A model generated the notes under the pieces. The model saw only the letters and a program-made list of their open reading frames with translations, was not told where the DNA came from and did no database searches. A DNA stretch of 64,000 bases from Chryseobacterium cucumeris. Lineage in GTDB: Bacteria > Bacteroidota > Bacteroidia > Flavobacteriales > Weeksellaceae. A program made the position numbers and the translations under genes. Below are positions 1 through 9,009 of the stretch, one piece after another. Within the stretch, counting starts at the first letter, position 1. Every line of letters begins with the position of its first letter. The stretch covers positions 3,596,001 to 3,660,000 of the forward strand of contig NZ_CP068760.1 in NCBI RefSeq assembly GCF_016775705.1, in the 5' to 3' direction.

Positions 1-156
1 CTGGACAGCCCGCCAACCCAAAAAAAGAAAAAACCTTATCCCAGCTGCACCTTCAGATTTCCCTGGGGAGATGTGTGGTCGGTTTACGACCCGAGAAGCG
101 CCGCCAGCTTTATGGGAATCAATTATAATGAAGAGGAAAAAACAAATACAAAATAA
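1..156 (+). CDS. C-terminal tail of an unidentified protein (partial)
   Basis: The frame is open from the first base of the window to a TAA at 154-156, giving 51 residues with a lysine-rich stretch (KKKK) then an aromatic segment containing FRFPWGDVW and an acidic, asparagine-rich end. The start lies outside the window. I do not recognise the family from this tail. It is read in the same direction as the zinc-ribbon gene 27 bases downstream, so the two may be co-transcribed. Real coding is likely from the codon pattern, but function cannot be stated. Confidence 0.5.
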   Translation: MDSPPTQKKKKPYPSCTFRFPWGDVWSVYDPRSAASFMGINYNEEEKTNTK

Positions 157-183
157 CTTATAACCAAAGAATAAGAGAACACT

Positions 184-723
184 ATGTGCCGATATGCCAT
201 GATGGTTTACAAAGGTCATTATGCCTGTTTCAACTGCCAGAAAACATTCAAACGCCGCCACCTGAAAGATGTGGACCGGGATGCTCAGACCTCTGTGGAA
301 GCCAAATGTCCTGAATGTGGGAATCTGATGGCCAATATGGGACTTGACTTTAAATCCCCGCCCAAAAATGATGATAAGCAATGGGCTCATATCCGGGATT
401 TGTATACAGTTGGAATCACTTTTCATTCATGTGGATGCTCTGGTCCCGGATATATTCCCCAGGACCGGAAGGCTATTATTGATTATCTGGAAAAAGTTCG
501 TTCAGAATACATGAAATCTCTGGTATTCTGGAGATACCGCATAGAGCCTGAAAATAAAAAAGAACGTGAACTGGACTATCAGAAAAACAGCTCACATCTA
601 TGGGCCGTCAACCGTAATGCTTTCAAAGAAACAGTGACCAATCAGGAAGGTATTAACTATTGGCTTAAAAGAATCAATGAGGTGGAAGAAAGACTGAATA
701 TCATCAAGGCTGATCAACCATAA
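184..723 (+). CDS. Zinc-ribbon protein of unknown function
   Basis: A 179-residue protein with two CxxC pairs (C15/C18 and C42/C45) spaced as in a zinc ribbon, followed by a predicted mostly helical, charged C-terminal half (around residues 95-179). No signal peptide, so it is probably cytosolic. The ATG at 184 follows a purine-rich stretch (agaataagagaac) and is the first possible start. Its last 20 bases overlap the convergent gene at 704-1378. The zinc site is seen directly; a role in nucleic-acid binding would be guesswork. Confidence 0.7.
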   Translation: MCRYAMMVYKGHYACFNCQKTFKRRHLKDVDRDAQTSVEAKCPECGNLMANMGLDFKSPPKNDDKQWAHIRDLYTVGITFHSCGCSGPGYIPQDRKAIIDYLEKVRSEYMKSLVFWRYRIEPENKKERELDYQKNSSHLWAVNRNAFKETVTNQEGINYWLKRINEVEERLNIIKADQP

Positions 724-1378
724 CGCTGCTCTGTTTTACAAGCTTCAGAAGCCTTTTAAAATCTTCCTTGATCTTTTCCTCCTGCTCAGCGGGGTAATCC
801 GCACTGATATTAAATCCACGTTCTGTAGTATTGGTGATCATAATGATATTTCCGTTTTCAAAATAATTTCTGGTCAATGTAATCTTTGATTTTTTCAGGT
901 CAAATGCTTCCGTGTCATTATTTTCTTTCATTGCTTTAGTGTCATAGAAAAGCGGTCGGTTATACCTATACTCTTTTTCGAAAACAAAAGAAATCTCTCC
1001 GTTAAGAAGATAATATTCTGTCAGCTTCTGCCCGATTTCTCCATAATTTTTCGCAATTACTTTTTGAAGACCTTTATCTGTGTAATAAAATGTGGCTTCC
1101 CCGCCTTCTGCAGATTCTCCTTCAATATCTTTCTTTTTGACAGCAGTCCATTTTGTCACGGAATTGATTCTTTTAAAATTTGCCTGAATAGGTTTTATCC
1201 TATTTTTCAAACTCTTGCTGCCCGTAATATCCTTGTCGATCAATGTTTCCCCAATCTTTACAGTATCCTGCGCTTTGGTATTGAAAAAAACAGACGTCTG
1301 ATCTCGGGACTTCTGAGCATATACAAAACTTAAACTGATCAATATTGTGAAAACTCCATGCAAGAATCTATTCTTCAT
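704..1378 (-). CDS. Secreted hypothetical protein
   Basis: 224 residues with an N-terminal signal peptide (hydrophobic core ending FVYAQ, so cleavage probably near residue 21) and no recognised domain. The mature part is lysine-rich with alternating strands, suggesting a periplasmic or outer-surface beta protein of the kind common in Bacteroidota. The 3' end overlaps the convergent zinc-ribbon gene by 20 bases. No partner gene is adjacent on this strand. The coding call is firm; the function is unknown. Confidence 0.65.
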   Translation of the reverse strand: MKNRFLHGVFTILISLSFVYAQKSRDQTSVFFNTKAQDTVKIGETLIDKDITGSKSLKNRIKPIQANFKRINSVTKWTAVKKKDIEGESAEGGEATFYYTDKGLQKVIAKNYGEIGQKLTEYYLLNGEISFVFEKEYRYNRPLFYDTKAMKENNDTEAFDLKKSKITLTRNYFENGNIIMITNTTERGFNISADYPAEQEEKIKEDFKRLLKLVKQSSVMVDQP

Positions 1379-1492
1379 ATTTTCTTTTTTATAGCTTTAA
1401 AATTAATCATAACTTTTGGTTGTATTGTATATCATGAAACCACAAAAGTCACAAATAACTGTTTTTAGCTTTGAAAAACTTTATAACAGCTT

Positions 1493-1690
1493 AGATTCCT
1501 GCGGAATGACACAATTGGAATGCTTGTCTTACCATCAGTTTGCCATTCCGTAGAAATCAGGCTTGCATTAAAAAACATCAGAAGTCACAAATCTGGCAAC
1601 CAAGCCAACCGAAGACGTGCAATTCCCATCCTCCGGAGAGGTGGTGAAAATTCAAAGAATTTTTGACGGGGTGGTTTTCGGGGTGGTTTC
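1493..1690 (+). repeat. Dispersed ~200-bp element, copy 1
   Basis: First of four copies (others at 21563-21750, 27154-27283 and 46287-46482). It has two modules: a hairpin-forming part (GATTCCTGCGGAATGAC ... GCCATTCCGTAGAAATC, the arms are reverse complements) and a part containing the palindrome-like AAAATTCAAAGAATTTTT next to GACGGGGTGGTT. It fills most of the 420-base gap 1379-1800, which otherwise shows no gene. No ORF is conserved in it, so it looks like a non-autonomous (MITE- or REP-like) element. Confidence 0.7.
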
Positions 1691-1800
1691 TTCACACCAT
1701 CAGTTTCATGTCGTAATTCTACTACAATTTTTAAAATTTAATCCTAAAAATTCATTTCCAACAGAGTTTTTTAATAGCTTTATCTGATAATTCACATTGG

Positions 1801-2823
1801 ATGGAAATTGATTTCTTACAATATAAGGTACGAAATGGAGACACGCTTACCTCCATCGCTTCCCGGCTGGGTATGACCAGTGAGGAGCTTAAGCTGTTTC
1901 ATAATTCTCATTGCCCGAAAATGGATAAAGTCTGGTTTGAAAACCTTAATGACGTTAAAAATATTTTTGTCCCTACTCATTTTAAAACAGAATCGCAGAA
2001 GGAAAATGAAAGGAATAACAGTCTTCCCGGCCAGTTCTCTGATTCCTTTTGGGCCCAGACTTATAGTATTAATGAGACTTTTGAAACGTCTTTCGAATCT
2101 TCAGTTAACATCGGTTATACCATTGATATAAATCTCCGAAAAGACAAAAACACAGGTCTGTATATCCTTAGCTATAGTCAGAAAGACTTTAAATCCGGAG
2201 GAAATGAACCGGATGATAAGGTAAGCGGTCTTTCGATAGCCTGCATGAAAAGTATTATGCCGCTTGAATTTATTCTTAATGAACAAGGCAGGATAAAAGG
2301 ATTGGCAGATCATAAAAAAATCACGGAAACTTTTAGCAGACAGCGTAAAGATCTTGAAGAGTTTTATGTAGGTGAAGTCGCTCGAAATTATATAGATTCT
2401 TTTGAAAGGAACATCAGCAATGAAGTGTTTTTATTACAGCAATTTCAGAGCACACTGCTGTTTCAGGCTCTGTTTCCCCAAACAGACTGGTTCCGGAGAA
2501 AAATAAAGTGGACAGAATCTTTTTATTTTTTACGGAATTCATTTCCGGTAGCCTGTGAAATCAAACCTGAACATAAAAATAAAGAAGAGGACTCTGTTTT
2601 GACTATTTTAAGCGGAAAAATCACTGAATTATGTACCTCACAGGAGATCATGCGCGGGATCAGGCTCAAAAAACCGGCTGCAAGACCTGCTTCAGGAAAT
2701 ATTGTATTAGAATACACCACTCACACTAAAAATAAGAATCTTCTTCAGGCTAAAGCCTCGGTTTTACTCAGCCATGAAGAGGTATTGATACACCAACATC
2801 ACATCAATATAACACAAGGATAA
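1801..2823 (+). CDS. LysM-domain protein of an effector operon
   Basis: 340 residues. The N-terminus (about residues 6-58) is a LysM fold: YKVRNGDTLTSIASRLGM followed by an unusual insert before the final IFVPT strand. The remaining ~280 residues match no family I recognise. No signal peptide is visible. It is followed after one base by a second LysM protein that carries a PAAR-like domain and then by a peptidoglycan-hydrolase effector, so it probably acts as a structural, chaperone or adaptor part of a contractile-injection (type VI-like) effector module. LysM is seen; the adaptor role is inferred. Confidence 0.7.
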   Translation: MEIDFLQYKVRNGDTLTSIASRLGMTSEELKLFHNSHCPKMDKVWFENLNDVKNIFVPTHFKTESQKENERNNSLPGQFSDSFWAQTYSINETFETSFESSVNIGYTIDINLRKDKNTGLYILSYSQKDFKSGGNEPDDKVSGLSIACMKSIMPLEFILNEQGRIKGLADHKKITETFSRQRKDLEEFYVGEVARNYIDSFERNISNEVFLLQQFQSTLLFQALFPQTDWFRRKIKWTESFYFLRNSFPVACEIKPEHKNKEEDSVLTILSGKITELCTSQEIMRGIRLKKPAARPASGNIVLEYTTHTKNKNLLQAKASVLLSHEEVLIHQHHINITQG

Positions 2824-2824
2824 T

Positions 2825-3676
2825 ATGAAAAATTATGTCACACAAAAAGGCGATACTTTCAGTTCTCTGGCCCGGCAGTTTAAGCTGAAAAATGAAGGTA
2901 TTTTAAAAACTTACCATAATCTCCACTGTCCGCCGGAAGATGTCATGCAGGAACCTGTTCCGGGAAAAACGATTTTGATTCCGGAAGATCCACAGCTCAT
3001 GGCTGAGGAAACAGAACCTCAAAGTATAGCTGCATCTTCTCAGGAGGAATCTACAGAAAATGTAGGTTCTGATGAAGAAAATTCAACGGAAGAAACCCCA
3101 CAAAATGAAGTGCAGCCATCCGGAAAAACGGAACAACAAAGTGATAAACAAGAAAAGGAGGATCAAAAAGAAGACAGTGGTTCCAGTCCTCATGAAGGAA
3201 AATATTTCATTGTGCAGAAAGGAACCGTGCAATGTAATCAGGGATTTAAATTTCCAAAATTTAAAGTGACCAGCCATCAGAAACACTACTGGAATGATGA
3301 AGAAGGAAACGCTGATTATCTGGCCGTAACAGAGGATGATCTTCAGCTCGATCCTGCGGCACAGCCGTTTGGACAATGCAAACTCAAGCCAAGTTCGGGA
3401 GGATATCTTCCGTGTGCTTATGCTCCAGCCGGAAAGTGGCAGAAGACATATGAAAAAGTAAAAGTGATGGGGAAAAGCTGTCTTACGGAAATCTCAGAAC
3501 TCATGTGCAGTACGGGAGGGAAAATTACCATCCTCAAACACGGACAGCAAAGCGAAGTCGGTAAAAGCCAGGTTGCCAAAGCAAGTACGCAGGAACAGCA
3601 GGTTTATAATCCCGTTGTGGATTTTGATGAATTCAAGGAAGATACAAGAGATACAGACCAACTTTATTATAGCTAA
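2825..3676 (+). CDS. LysM + PAAR-like (DUF4280) protein
   Basis: 283 residues in three parts: a LysM repeat (residues 1-55, starting YVTQKGDTFSSLARQF), a Glu/Gln/Ser-rich flexible linker (about 60-125), and a C-terminal domain (about 128-245) starting GKYFIVQKGTVQCNQG with spaced cysteines and KVMGKSCLTEISELMCSTGG, matching the DUF4280 'PAAR-like' family. In Bacteroidota such proteins cap injection-system spikes and carry toxins. Start ATG follows the upstream stop by one base; the effector starts 4 bases downstream, a tight operon. The family assignment is from memory of the motif. Confidence 0.75.
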   Translation: MKNYVTQKGDTFSSLARQFKLKNEGILKTYHNLHCPPEDVMQEPVPGKTILIPEDPQLMAEETEPQSIAASSQEESTENVGSDEENSTEETPQNEVQPSGKTEQQSDKQEKEDQKEDSGSSPHEGKYFIVQKGTVQCNQGFKFPKFKVTSHQKHYWNDEEGNADYLAVTEDDLQLDPAAQPFGQCKLKPSSGGYLPCAYAPAGKWQKTYEKVKVMGKSCLTEISELMCSTGGKITILKHGQQSEVGKSQVAKASTQEQQVYNPVVDFDEFKEDTRDTDQLYYS

Positions 3677-3679
3677 GCC

Positions 3680-6307
3680 ATGACAGGAACTATTATCGGG
3701 AATCAGAATCCTCTGGTAGGAACAACCTATACCTACGAAATAAAACCTTCAGGACTTTCATTTGGTCTTAAAGGTGATTATGAATGGTATCTTTTTAAGA
3801 AACAAAAGAACGGAAGCTGGAAAGACATCACCGGAAAGCCCAAGACCGGTGAAAAGGTGACGTACAACTTTGGGGAAATAGCGCTGGGAATAGAGTTTCA
3901 AATGAAAGTCTATGAAACTAAAAAAGGAATTTTACCTGGTCTTCCCTCTACCAGAGAACTGGCTGGAAGCTGTGTATTAATACCAACAAGCAACAAAGTT
4001 CCGAAGATTGATAAAGTAGTACTCTTCAACAGAGGAGCAAAAGACGTCAATAGAGCCAGCTACCGTGATACTCTTATTGCACAGGCTCATTGTATTGCGA
4101 TGTTTAATAAAGAAATTGAGTTTCACCTTTGGGAAGATGACGCTCCTGGAAAAGGGCACGATGCCAATATTAACAAAAACAACCGTCACACCCGCAGCTA
4201 TAAGGCTCGCGTCAATGAAAAAGGGATTGCAGAAGTGTCAATACCTCTGATGTCTGATGAAAAAATCCTTCGTCAGATGGCCAATCAGTTTCTGATGAAA
4301 GGTGACAGGAATGAAGGCGCGAATCATGAATATTATGTTACAGCCACTTATTCAGGACAAATTCAGGGAGCCAGCCAGGTGAATGTAGCTGTAGCCAATC
4401 CGGATTATAAAGGGCAGCCTCAAAACCAGCCAAAACCCAAGCCGCAACCTGAGAAACACACGCCAAAATTCCCGGCCGGACAAGGAGGTGGTCCCAAACA
4501 GCCGGATCCTAAAGGCAATATTATAGAAGCTGTTTTCATAGATGATAAAGGAAATGAACTTTCCAAAGTTGCTGTAGGAGATAAAGTAAGGGTAAGAATC
4601 CACTCTAAAAATATGGTGGGAAAACACATCCAATATGTAGTCTGGGAATATGATACCACTTCCAATGATGAAGTTTACAGAAGCGGAAATATTAAAATTC
4701 CTGCCGATGTATGTGATACTTCAGGATTTGTCATTACCAAAGACATTTTCGGAAAAGGAATAGACTCCCCTATCGGCGATCCGGATTCCGATACACAAAA
4801 TTATTTCATCGAAATTATCTCCAAAGATCTTTCTGCAGAATCTCAGAAATTTGGGGTAAATTCGGAAGGACTGATGCAGGTGGAGAAGGTGAAGAGTGCG
4901 GCGGGGGTGCAGAATACACAGAAACCAGATAAGCCAGGAAGTTGTATATGTCAGGAACAATACAAAGATCTAATATGGGGTGGAAAAGTAAGTTGTGAGT
5001 TTAGGAAGAAAGTAGTACAAATATGTGCTGAATTATGGGGTGAAAATAGAAAGCTAGAAATGGCAAATGGATTAATGGCTGTAATGAATGTTGAAACAAG
5101 TGGAAGTTTTAAAGCACAACAATTAGAAGGATGGAACTCAACAAAAGATCCAAATAAAATGACAATAAAAGACTTCTGGAAAGAAGGAAACAGAAAGTCA
5201 TCAAGAGCAATAGGCTTAATCCAATTCACCCAAGATGCCTTACAAAATAATCTTAAAGAATATAAAAGTAATCCAAAATTATCTGTTGAAGAACGCTTTG
5301 ATGAACTAAACAAACTAAAATTAGAATATGCTCAAATGGGAGAAATAAAACAACTTGATAAGGTAAAAAAATATTTTGAACCGCACAAAAACAGTATTAA
5401 ATCTCCTGAAGATATTTATTTATCAGTTTTTGCCCCTATAGGAGTAGGCAAAGATGACGATTTTATTTTATATCAAAAATATGATAATCCGCAAAATGAA
5501 AAAGAAAAAACAAGTAATAAAAATTATAAAGCAAATAAAAGTGTAGATGAAGAGAATAACGATGATAAAAAAATTCAAAGAAGAGAAATATTAGGTAGAT
5601 ATAATATTAGTTTTAGCCGAGGGTTAGGCAATAAACCAAAAACATTCAACTGTGAAAGTGCTGTAACAAATCCTCAGAATTCTTCTCCTAAAAACACTAA
5701 ATGGCATGATCCAGTTGACAATCCAATGTTATGCTTGTACACTCAAAATGGGAACTACAGACCTAGATATAATGTTTTTGGAACAGTCAGAAAAGAAAGA
5801 AGTAATCACAACCATCAAGGAATAGACCTTCTTGCTCTACCAGGGTCAAATGCTTATGCATGCGTAGATGCATATGTGGAATTTATAAGTATACAATCAG
5901 GATATGGAAATGTAATTTGTTTGAAAGTAAAAGACCCTAAAGAATTTTTGAAAAGAAAAAGAGATTTCAATTTGCAATATTCAAATATGGGAGAAATACA
6001 AAGTGGATCAGGTTTTAGCTTTAATGGTGATTTTTATTTATTTTATGCTCATTTACAAGAGGTAGAAAAATCATTAAAAACTAATCAAGAAGTTAGCTGT
6101 GGGACAATTATTGGCAAGAATGGCACAAGTGGTTACGGACAAACTAAAGACCCACACTTACATTTTGAAATTAGAAGTTCTGTTACCGGTGGTGGGTTAA
6201 GTAATCGATGTCATCCAGGTATTTTCGTTTATTACAAAGATGAAAATACAATGTCACAAAAAGAAAAAGATTATCAAAAAGAAATAGCACAAAAATTTTG
6301 GGATTAA
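3680..6307 (+). CDS. Dual peptidoglycan-hydrolase effector (lysozyme-like + M23 peptidase)
   Basis: 875 residues. Residues 1-~250 form a beta-rich delivery region; ~250-285 is a Pro/Lys/Gln-rich linker; ~290-410 another beta domain. From ~417 a new part begins: a lysozyme/transglycosylase-like segment with a candidate catalytic Glu (E472 in MNVETSG) and AIGLIQFT, then an M23 metallopeptidase domain with H712-x3-D716 and H826-L-H828 plus a GTSGYG loop. No signal peptide, as expected for an injected toxin. It follows the LysM/PAAR-like genes and precedes a lipoprotein (probable immunity). Base composition drops sharply at about 4930, marking a chimeric toxin tip. Substrate: peptidoglycan glycan and peptide bonds (inferred from the families). 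Confidence 0.8.
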   Translation: MTGTIIGNQNPLVGTTYTYEIKPSGLSFGLKGDYEWYLFKKQKNGSWKDITGKPKTGEKVTYNFGEIALGIEFQMKVYETKKGILPGLPSTRELAGSCVLIPTSNKVPKIDKVVLFNRGAKDVNRASYRDTLIAQAHCIAMFNKEIEFHLWEDDAPGKGHDANINKNNRHTRSYKARVNEKGIAEVSIPLMSDEKILRQMANQFLMKGDRNEGANHEYYVTATYSGQIQGASQVNVAVANPDYKGQPQNQPKPKPQPEKHTPKFPAGQGGGPKQPDPKGNIIEAVFIDDKGNELSKVAVGDKVRVRIHSKNMVGKHIQYVVWEYDTTSNDEVYRSGNIKIPADVCDTSGFVITKDIFGKGIDSPIGDPDSDTQNYFIEIISKDLSAESQKFGVNSEGLMQVEKVKSAAGVQNTQKPDKPGSCICQEQYKDLIWGGKVSCEFRKKVVQICAELWGENRKLEMANGLMAVMNVETSGSFKAQQLEGWNSTKDPNKMTIKDFWKEGNRKSSRAIGLIQFTQDALQNNLKEYKSNPKLSVEERFDELNKLKLEYAQMGEIKQLDKVKKYFEPHKNSIKSPEDIYLSVFAPIGVGKDDDFILYQKYDNPQNEKEKTSNKNYKANKSVDEENNDDKKIQRREILGRYNISFSRGLGNKPKTFNCESAVTNPQNSSPKNTKWHDPVDNPMLCLYTQNGNYRPRYNVFGTVRKERSNHNHQGIDLLALPGSNAYACVDAYVEFISIQSGYGNVICLKVKDPKEFLKRKRDFNLQYSNMGEIQSGSGFSFNGDFYLFYAHLQEVEKSLKTNQEVSCGTIIGKNGTSGYGQTKDPHLHFEIRSSVTGGGLSNRCHPGIFVYYKDENTMSQKEKDYQKEIAQKFWD

Positions 6308-6315
6308 TTAATAAT

Positions 6316-7080
6316 ATGAAAAAGATAATAACAATTTTAATTTCGTTCTTTCTATTATCCTGTCAAGGACAGAAAAAAGAGGAAGAAAAAAATAGTAAAA
6401 AAGAAACATCAACATCTGAAGTTTCAAGCAAGTCAAATAACACTAAAAACCTACTTCAATTAACTAAAATCAATTGTGACGAAGAAAGTACAGAATCAAC
6501 AAATTATACATTAAATTGTAAAAACTTCACTGTCTCAAATACCCTTATTGAAGGAAGTGATCAAAACAGATATGAACTTATAACTTTTGTTTTTAATGAC
6601 ATAGAGAAGGCTATAATTAGGAAAATCAATAATGAAGATCTGGAAACCTCTTCTCCTATTGTATATTTTTCAAATACCTCTAAAAACTATATCATCTTCT
6701 TTCCTATAAATGGTGAAAACCATTTTGGGTGGAAATTATATCTTTATAAAAATAAAGTTTTATACCCGTTGGGACAAAGGGTACTGTATTGGAAACCAGA
6801 TTATGAAGAATCTAATATTAATTATTCTGATATATTAAAAATCTATGAAACAGGAGATAATATTCTTGTTGAAATACCAAGTAAGTACATTATTAAAAAT
6901 GATAATGATTACAAAAATTATCCTAATTATTTAGATGGAAAATATTATGAGAAAGAAGAGAAATCCTACTTTGAATTTTCAATATCAAAAATAGAATATT
7001 ACAAAAAGTATAAAAATGGACTTTTTGAAGGAGATTATAATAAAATGATTAATAATAAAATAATTGATCTTATAAAATAA
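6316..7080 (+). CDS. Lipoprotein, probable immunity protein
   Basis: 254 residues starting at the ATG at 6316 (an upstream TTG at 6298 overlaps the effector and gives no signal). The signal peptide ends LLSCQGQ, a lipobox with Cys at residue 16, so it should be a lipid-anchored envelope protein, facing the compartment where a peptidoglycan hydrolase would act. The mature chain begins with a Lys/Glu/Ser linker and then an AT-rich coded beta domain without a known family. It starts 8 bases after the effector stop. Immunity function is inferred from position, localisation and composition. Confidence 0.65.
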   Translation: MKKIITILISFFLLSCQGQKKEEEKNSKKETSTSEVSSKSNNTKNLLQLTKINCDEESTESTNYTLNCKNFTVSNTLIEGSDQNRYELITFVFNDIEKAIIRKINNEDLETSSPIVYFSNTSKNYIIFFPINGENHFGWKLYLYKNKVLYPLGQRVLYWKPDYEESNINYSDILKIYETGDNILVEIPSKYIIKNDNDYKNYPNYLDGKYYEKEEKSYFEFSISKIEYYKKYKNGLFEGDYNKMINNKIIDLIK

Positions 7081-7416
7081 GTCAGTTATATAAATGTAAA
7101 TCTGAATAAAGAAATAATTGATTTCAAAGGCTTTTATAACATTTGTAAAGCAAATTTGAGAAACGATTCTATTAAATCCGAAACCTGTTATGAAATAACA
7201 ATTACACTAGGCTTAGCCTATATAGATGCCAATACATCATCGTGTAAAGGAAATTATAAAATTAAACAGATCCAAAACAATGAAATCAATTTGATAAATG
7301 AACATGATAACAACTGCGGTTTTAATATAAAAAAAGAAAACAACGCCTATTTTATTAAAAGAGAAGGAAGTGAAGCAGTATTAAATGAATGGACAGAATT
7401 AGAGAAAGTAAAATAA
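7081..7416 (+). pseudogene. 5'-truncated gene remnant in the immunity array
   Basis: Reading starts directly after the TAA of the previous gene, in the same frame, and stays open for 111 codons to TAA at 7414-7416, but no ATG or GTG is present near the beginning; only a TTG at 7156 would give an 86-residue protein. The product is Asn/Ile/Lys-rich with three cysteines, like the neighbouring lipoproteins, and lacks any signal peptide. The simplest reading is the 3' part of an immunity-like gene that lost its start by recombination. An internally started small protein is the alternative. Confidence 0.5.
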
Positions 7417-7444
7417 CGTTTATAAAACAAATCAGTCTTCCGTG

Positions 7445-7617
7445 ATGAAAAATTTCTTAATGCTATTTGTACTTATACTTGTTACAAAATGCTTCCACAG
7501 AAAGGAGATAATTATAAGTATAGATGCAATCCTTTACTATATATATCCCTTTCAAAAGAAGATCTACAATTACAAAAACAATATAATAAAGCAAATAGAA
7601 GCACTGATAAAATATGA
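7445..7617 (+). pseudogene. Short lipoprotein gene with a probable frameshift
   Basis: ATG at 7445 encodes a clear lipoprotein signal (MKNFLMLFVLILVTKC). After the Cys the same frame gives an unlikely Ile/Tyr-rich tail that runs 44 bases into the next gene. The frame one base back (from 7489) reads as normal protein (QKGDNYKYRC... SKEDLQLQKQYNKAN) and ends in a TGA at 7615-7617 that overlaps the next ATG as ATGA, the usual operon junction. A one-base indel near 7480-7500 would join signal and body into one ~57-residue lipoprotein. Confidence 0.45.
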
Positions 7618-8948
7618 GAACCTTAATATTATTAATATTTTTCACTTTCGCTGTACATAATTGTAAAGATTACAAAAGAGAAAAGATAGAAAGCAAAAAG
7701 ACTATTATCCATGAAGAATTAACATTTTCCCCTGTTACAGAAATAAAAAAAGACTTTACTTTACAAGGAAAAAGTTATAAATATGAGTATAAATTTGACA
7801 AAAATATTATAAGGATAGCTGCCAAAAACTATGATGGAGGCTTTTACAATGAGGTCTATTCAAACAATTCTCTAATTGGCAAATTACAAAAGAATTCTTG
7901 GAGCTGTACTCCTTATTATTATAAAAATAAAAACCTTGGTCTGCTTTTCATTGAAGAAGGAGATGAGAGTGGTATTTGGGGATATAGTATTTTTTTAGTC
8001 AAAGAAAAAGAAATAAAAGAAGTTGGTTTTATTGATATTTCTTCAACCCAAGATTCACCGTTAAATAAATTTTTAAGTTTTACTCAAGAAAATAACTTTA
8101 TTATATTTAACTTTTTAGAGCCCCAGTTTTTTTCAAATCAAAAGACCATCAATAAATCTGATCAAACAGTTAAAATTGACTTAAGTACATTAAAAATCAT
8201 TAAGAGCTCAAATAACAATACAAACAGCAATATTGCATTTTCTTTAAAAGATTATAATTATACTATAAACTTCACAACAAAGTCAATTGTTCCAAAAACT
8301 GATGATGTTTATTTCGAAAACAATTTTCTGGTCATAAAGAAAACAGCCGAAGAAAATACCCCTCATAATCTTCTTACTTATAAATATTATTTTGTATCAG
8401 CCTCCAATACTGTACAGTTAAGTAAGATAAACTTTTCTAAAGAAACCTATGTTGAACAGGATGATATCTGTAAATTATCATATACTTATTTACCTAATAA
8501 CAATTCTACTTTTTCCCCTGAAGAGATAAATACATTTACAGAAAAAGATCTGGATATGTATATTAGGAAATTGGATTTAAAACAAGCACTGGATATTGTC
8601 TCAAAGATTAATAAAGACTATCAGTGTACCTCATCATTAACTGAAAATGAAATCAATCAGCTTTTAAAACAATATCCACTCAATGAAAAAACTGTAAATG
8701 ATTATAATAATATAGCTTACTATCAGGAACAAAATAAAGATTATAAAAGCTCCATTAGTATCCTTGATAAGATACTTTCTCAATATCCTGACAGGGTTGT
8801 TGCCTGGTTAAATTATGCAGATGCTAAATGGGGACTTAATAACAAACAAGAGTCAAAAGAAGCTTATATAAAATATTATAATCTTATGAATAGCCAATCG
8901 AAAGATATGTCCAGAGTACCACAAAGAGTTAGAGACAGGATGAAGTAA
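7614..8948 (+). CDS. Envelope protein with C-terminal TPR-like repeats
   Basis: 444 residues. The N-terminus is a hydrophobic signal ending FAVHNC, a poor but possible lipobox (Cys 17). The middle (about 50-300) is beta-rich and unrecognised. The C-terminal ~75 residues contain two helix-turn-helix repeats of TPR type (YNNIAYYQEQNKDYKSSISI and WLNYADAKWGLNNKQESKEA). The gene overlaps the preceding frameshifted lipoprotein by ATGA. It belongs to the AT-rich array behind the effector; a protective or binding role is inferred only from position. Confidence 0.6.
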   Translation: MRTLILLIFFTFAVHNCKDYKREKIESKKTIIHEELTFSPVTEIKKDFTLQGKSYKYEYKFDKNIIRIAAKNYDGGFYNEVYSNNSLIGKLQKNSWSCTPYYYKNKNLGLLFIEEGDESGIWGYSIFLVKEKEIKEVGFIDISSTQDSPLNKFLSFTQENNFIIFNFLEPQFFSNQKTINKSDQTVKIDLSTLKIIKSSNNNTNSNIAFSLKDYNYTINFTTKSIVPKTDDVYFENNFLVIKKTAEENTPHNLLTYKYYFVSASNTVQLSKINFSKETYVEQDDICKLSYTYLPNNNSTFSPEEINTFTEKDLDMYIRKLDLKQALDIVSKINKDYQCTSSLTENEINQLLKQYPLNEKTVNDYNNIAYYQEQNKDYKSSISILDKILSQYPDRVVAWLNYADAKWGLNNKQESKEAYIKYYNLMNSQSKDMSRVPQRVRDRMK

Positions 8949-9009
8949 AAGCACTGAATGGAATAAAGAAATTAAGCCTACTGATTTTAAAACCTTCAAA
9001 GTAAATTTA

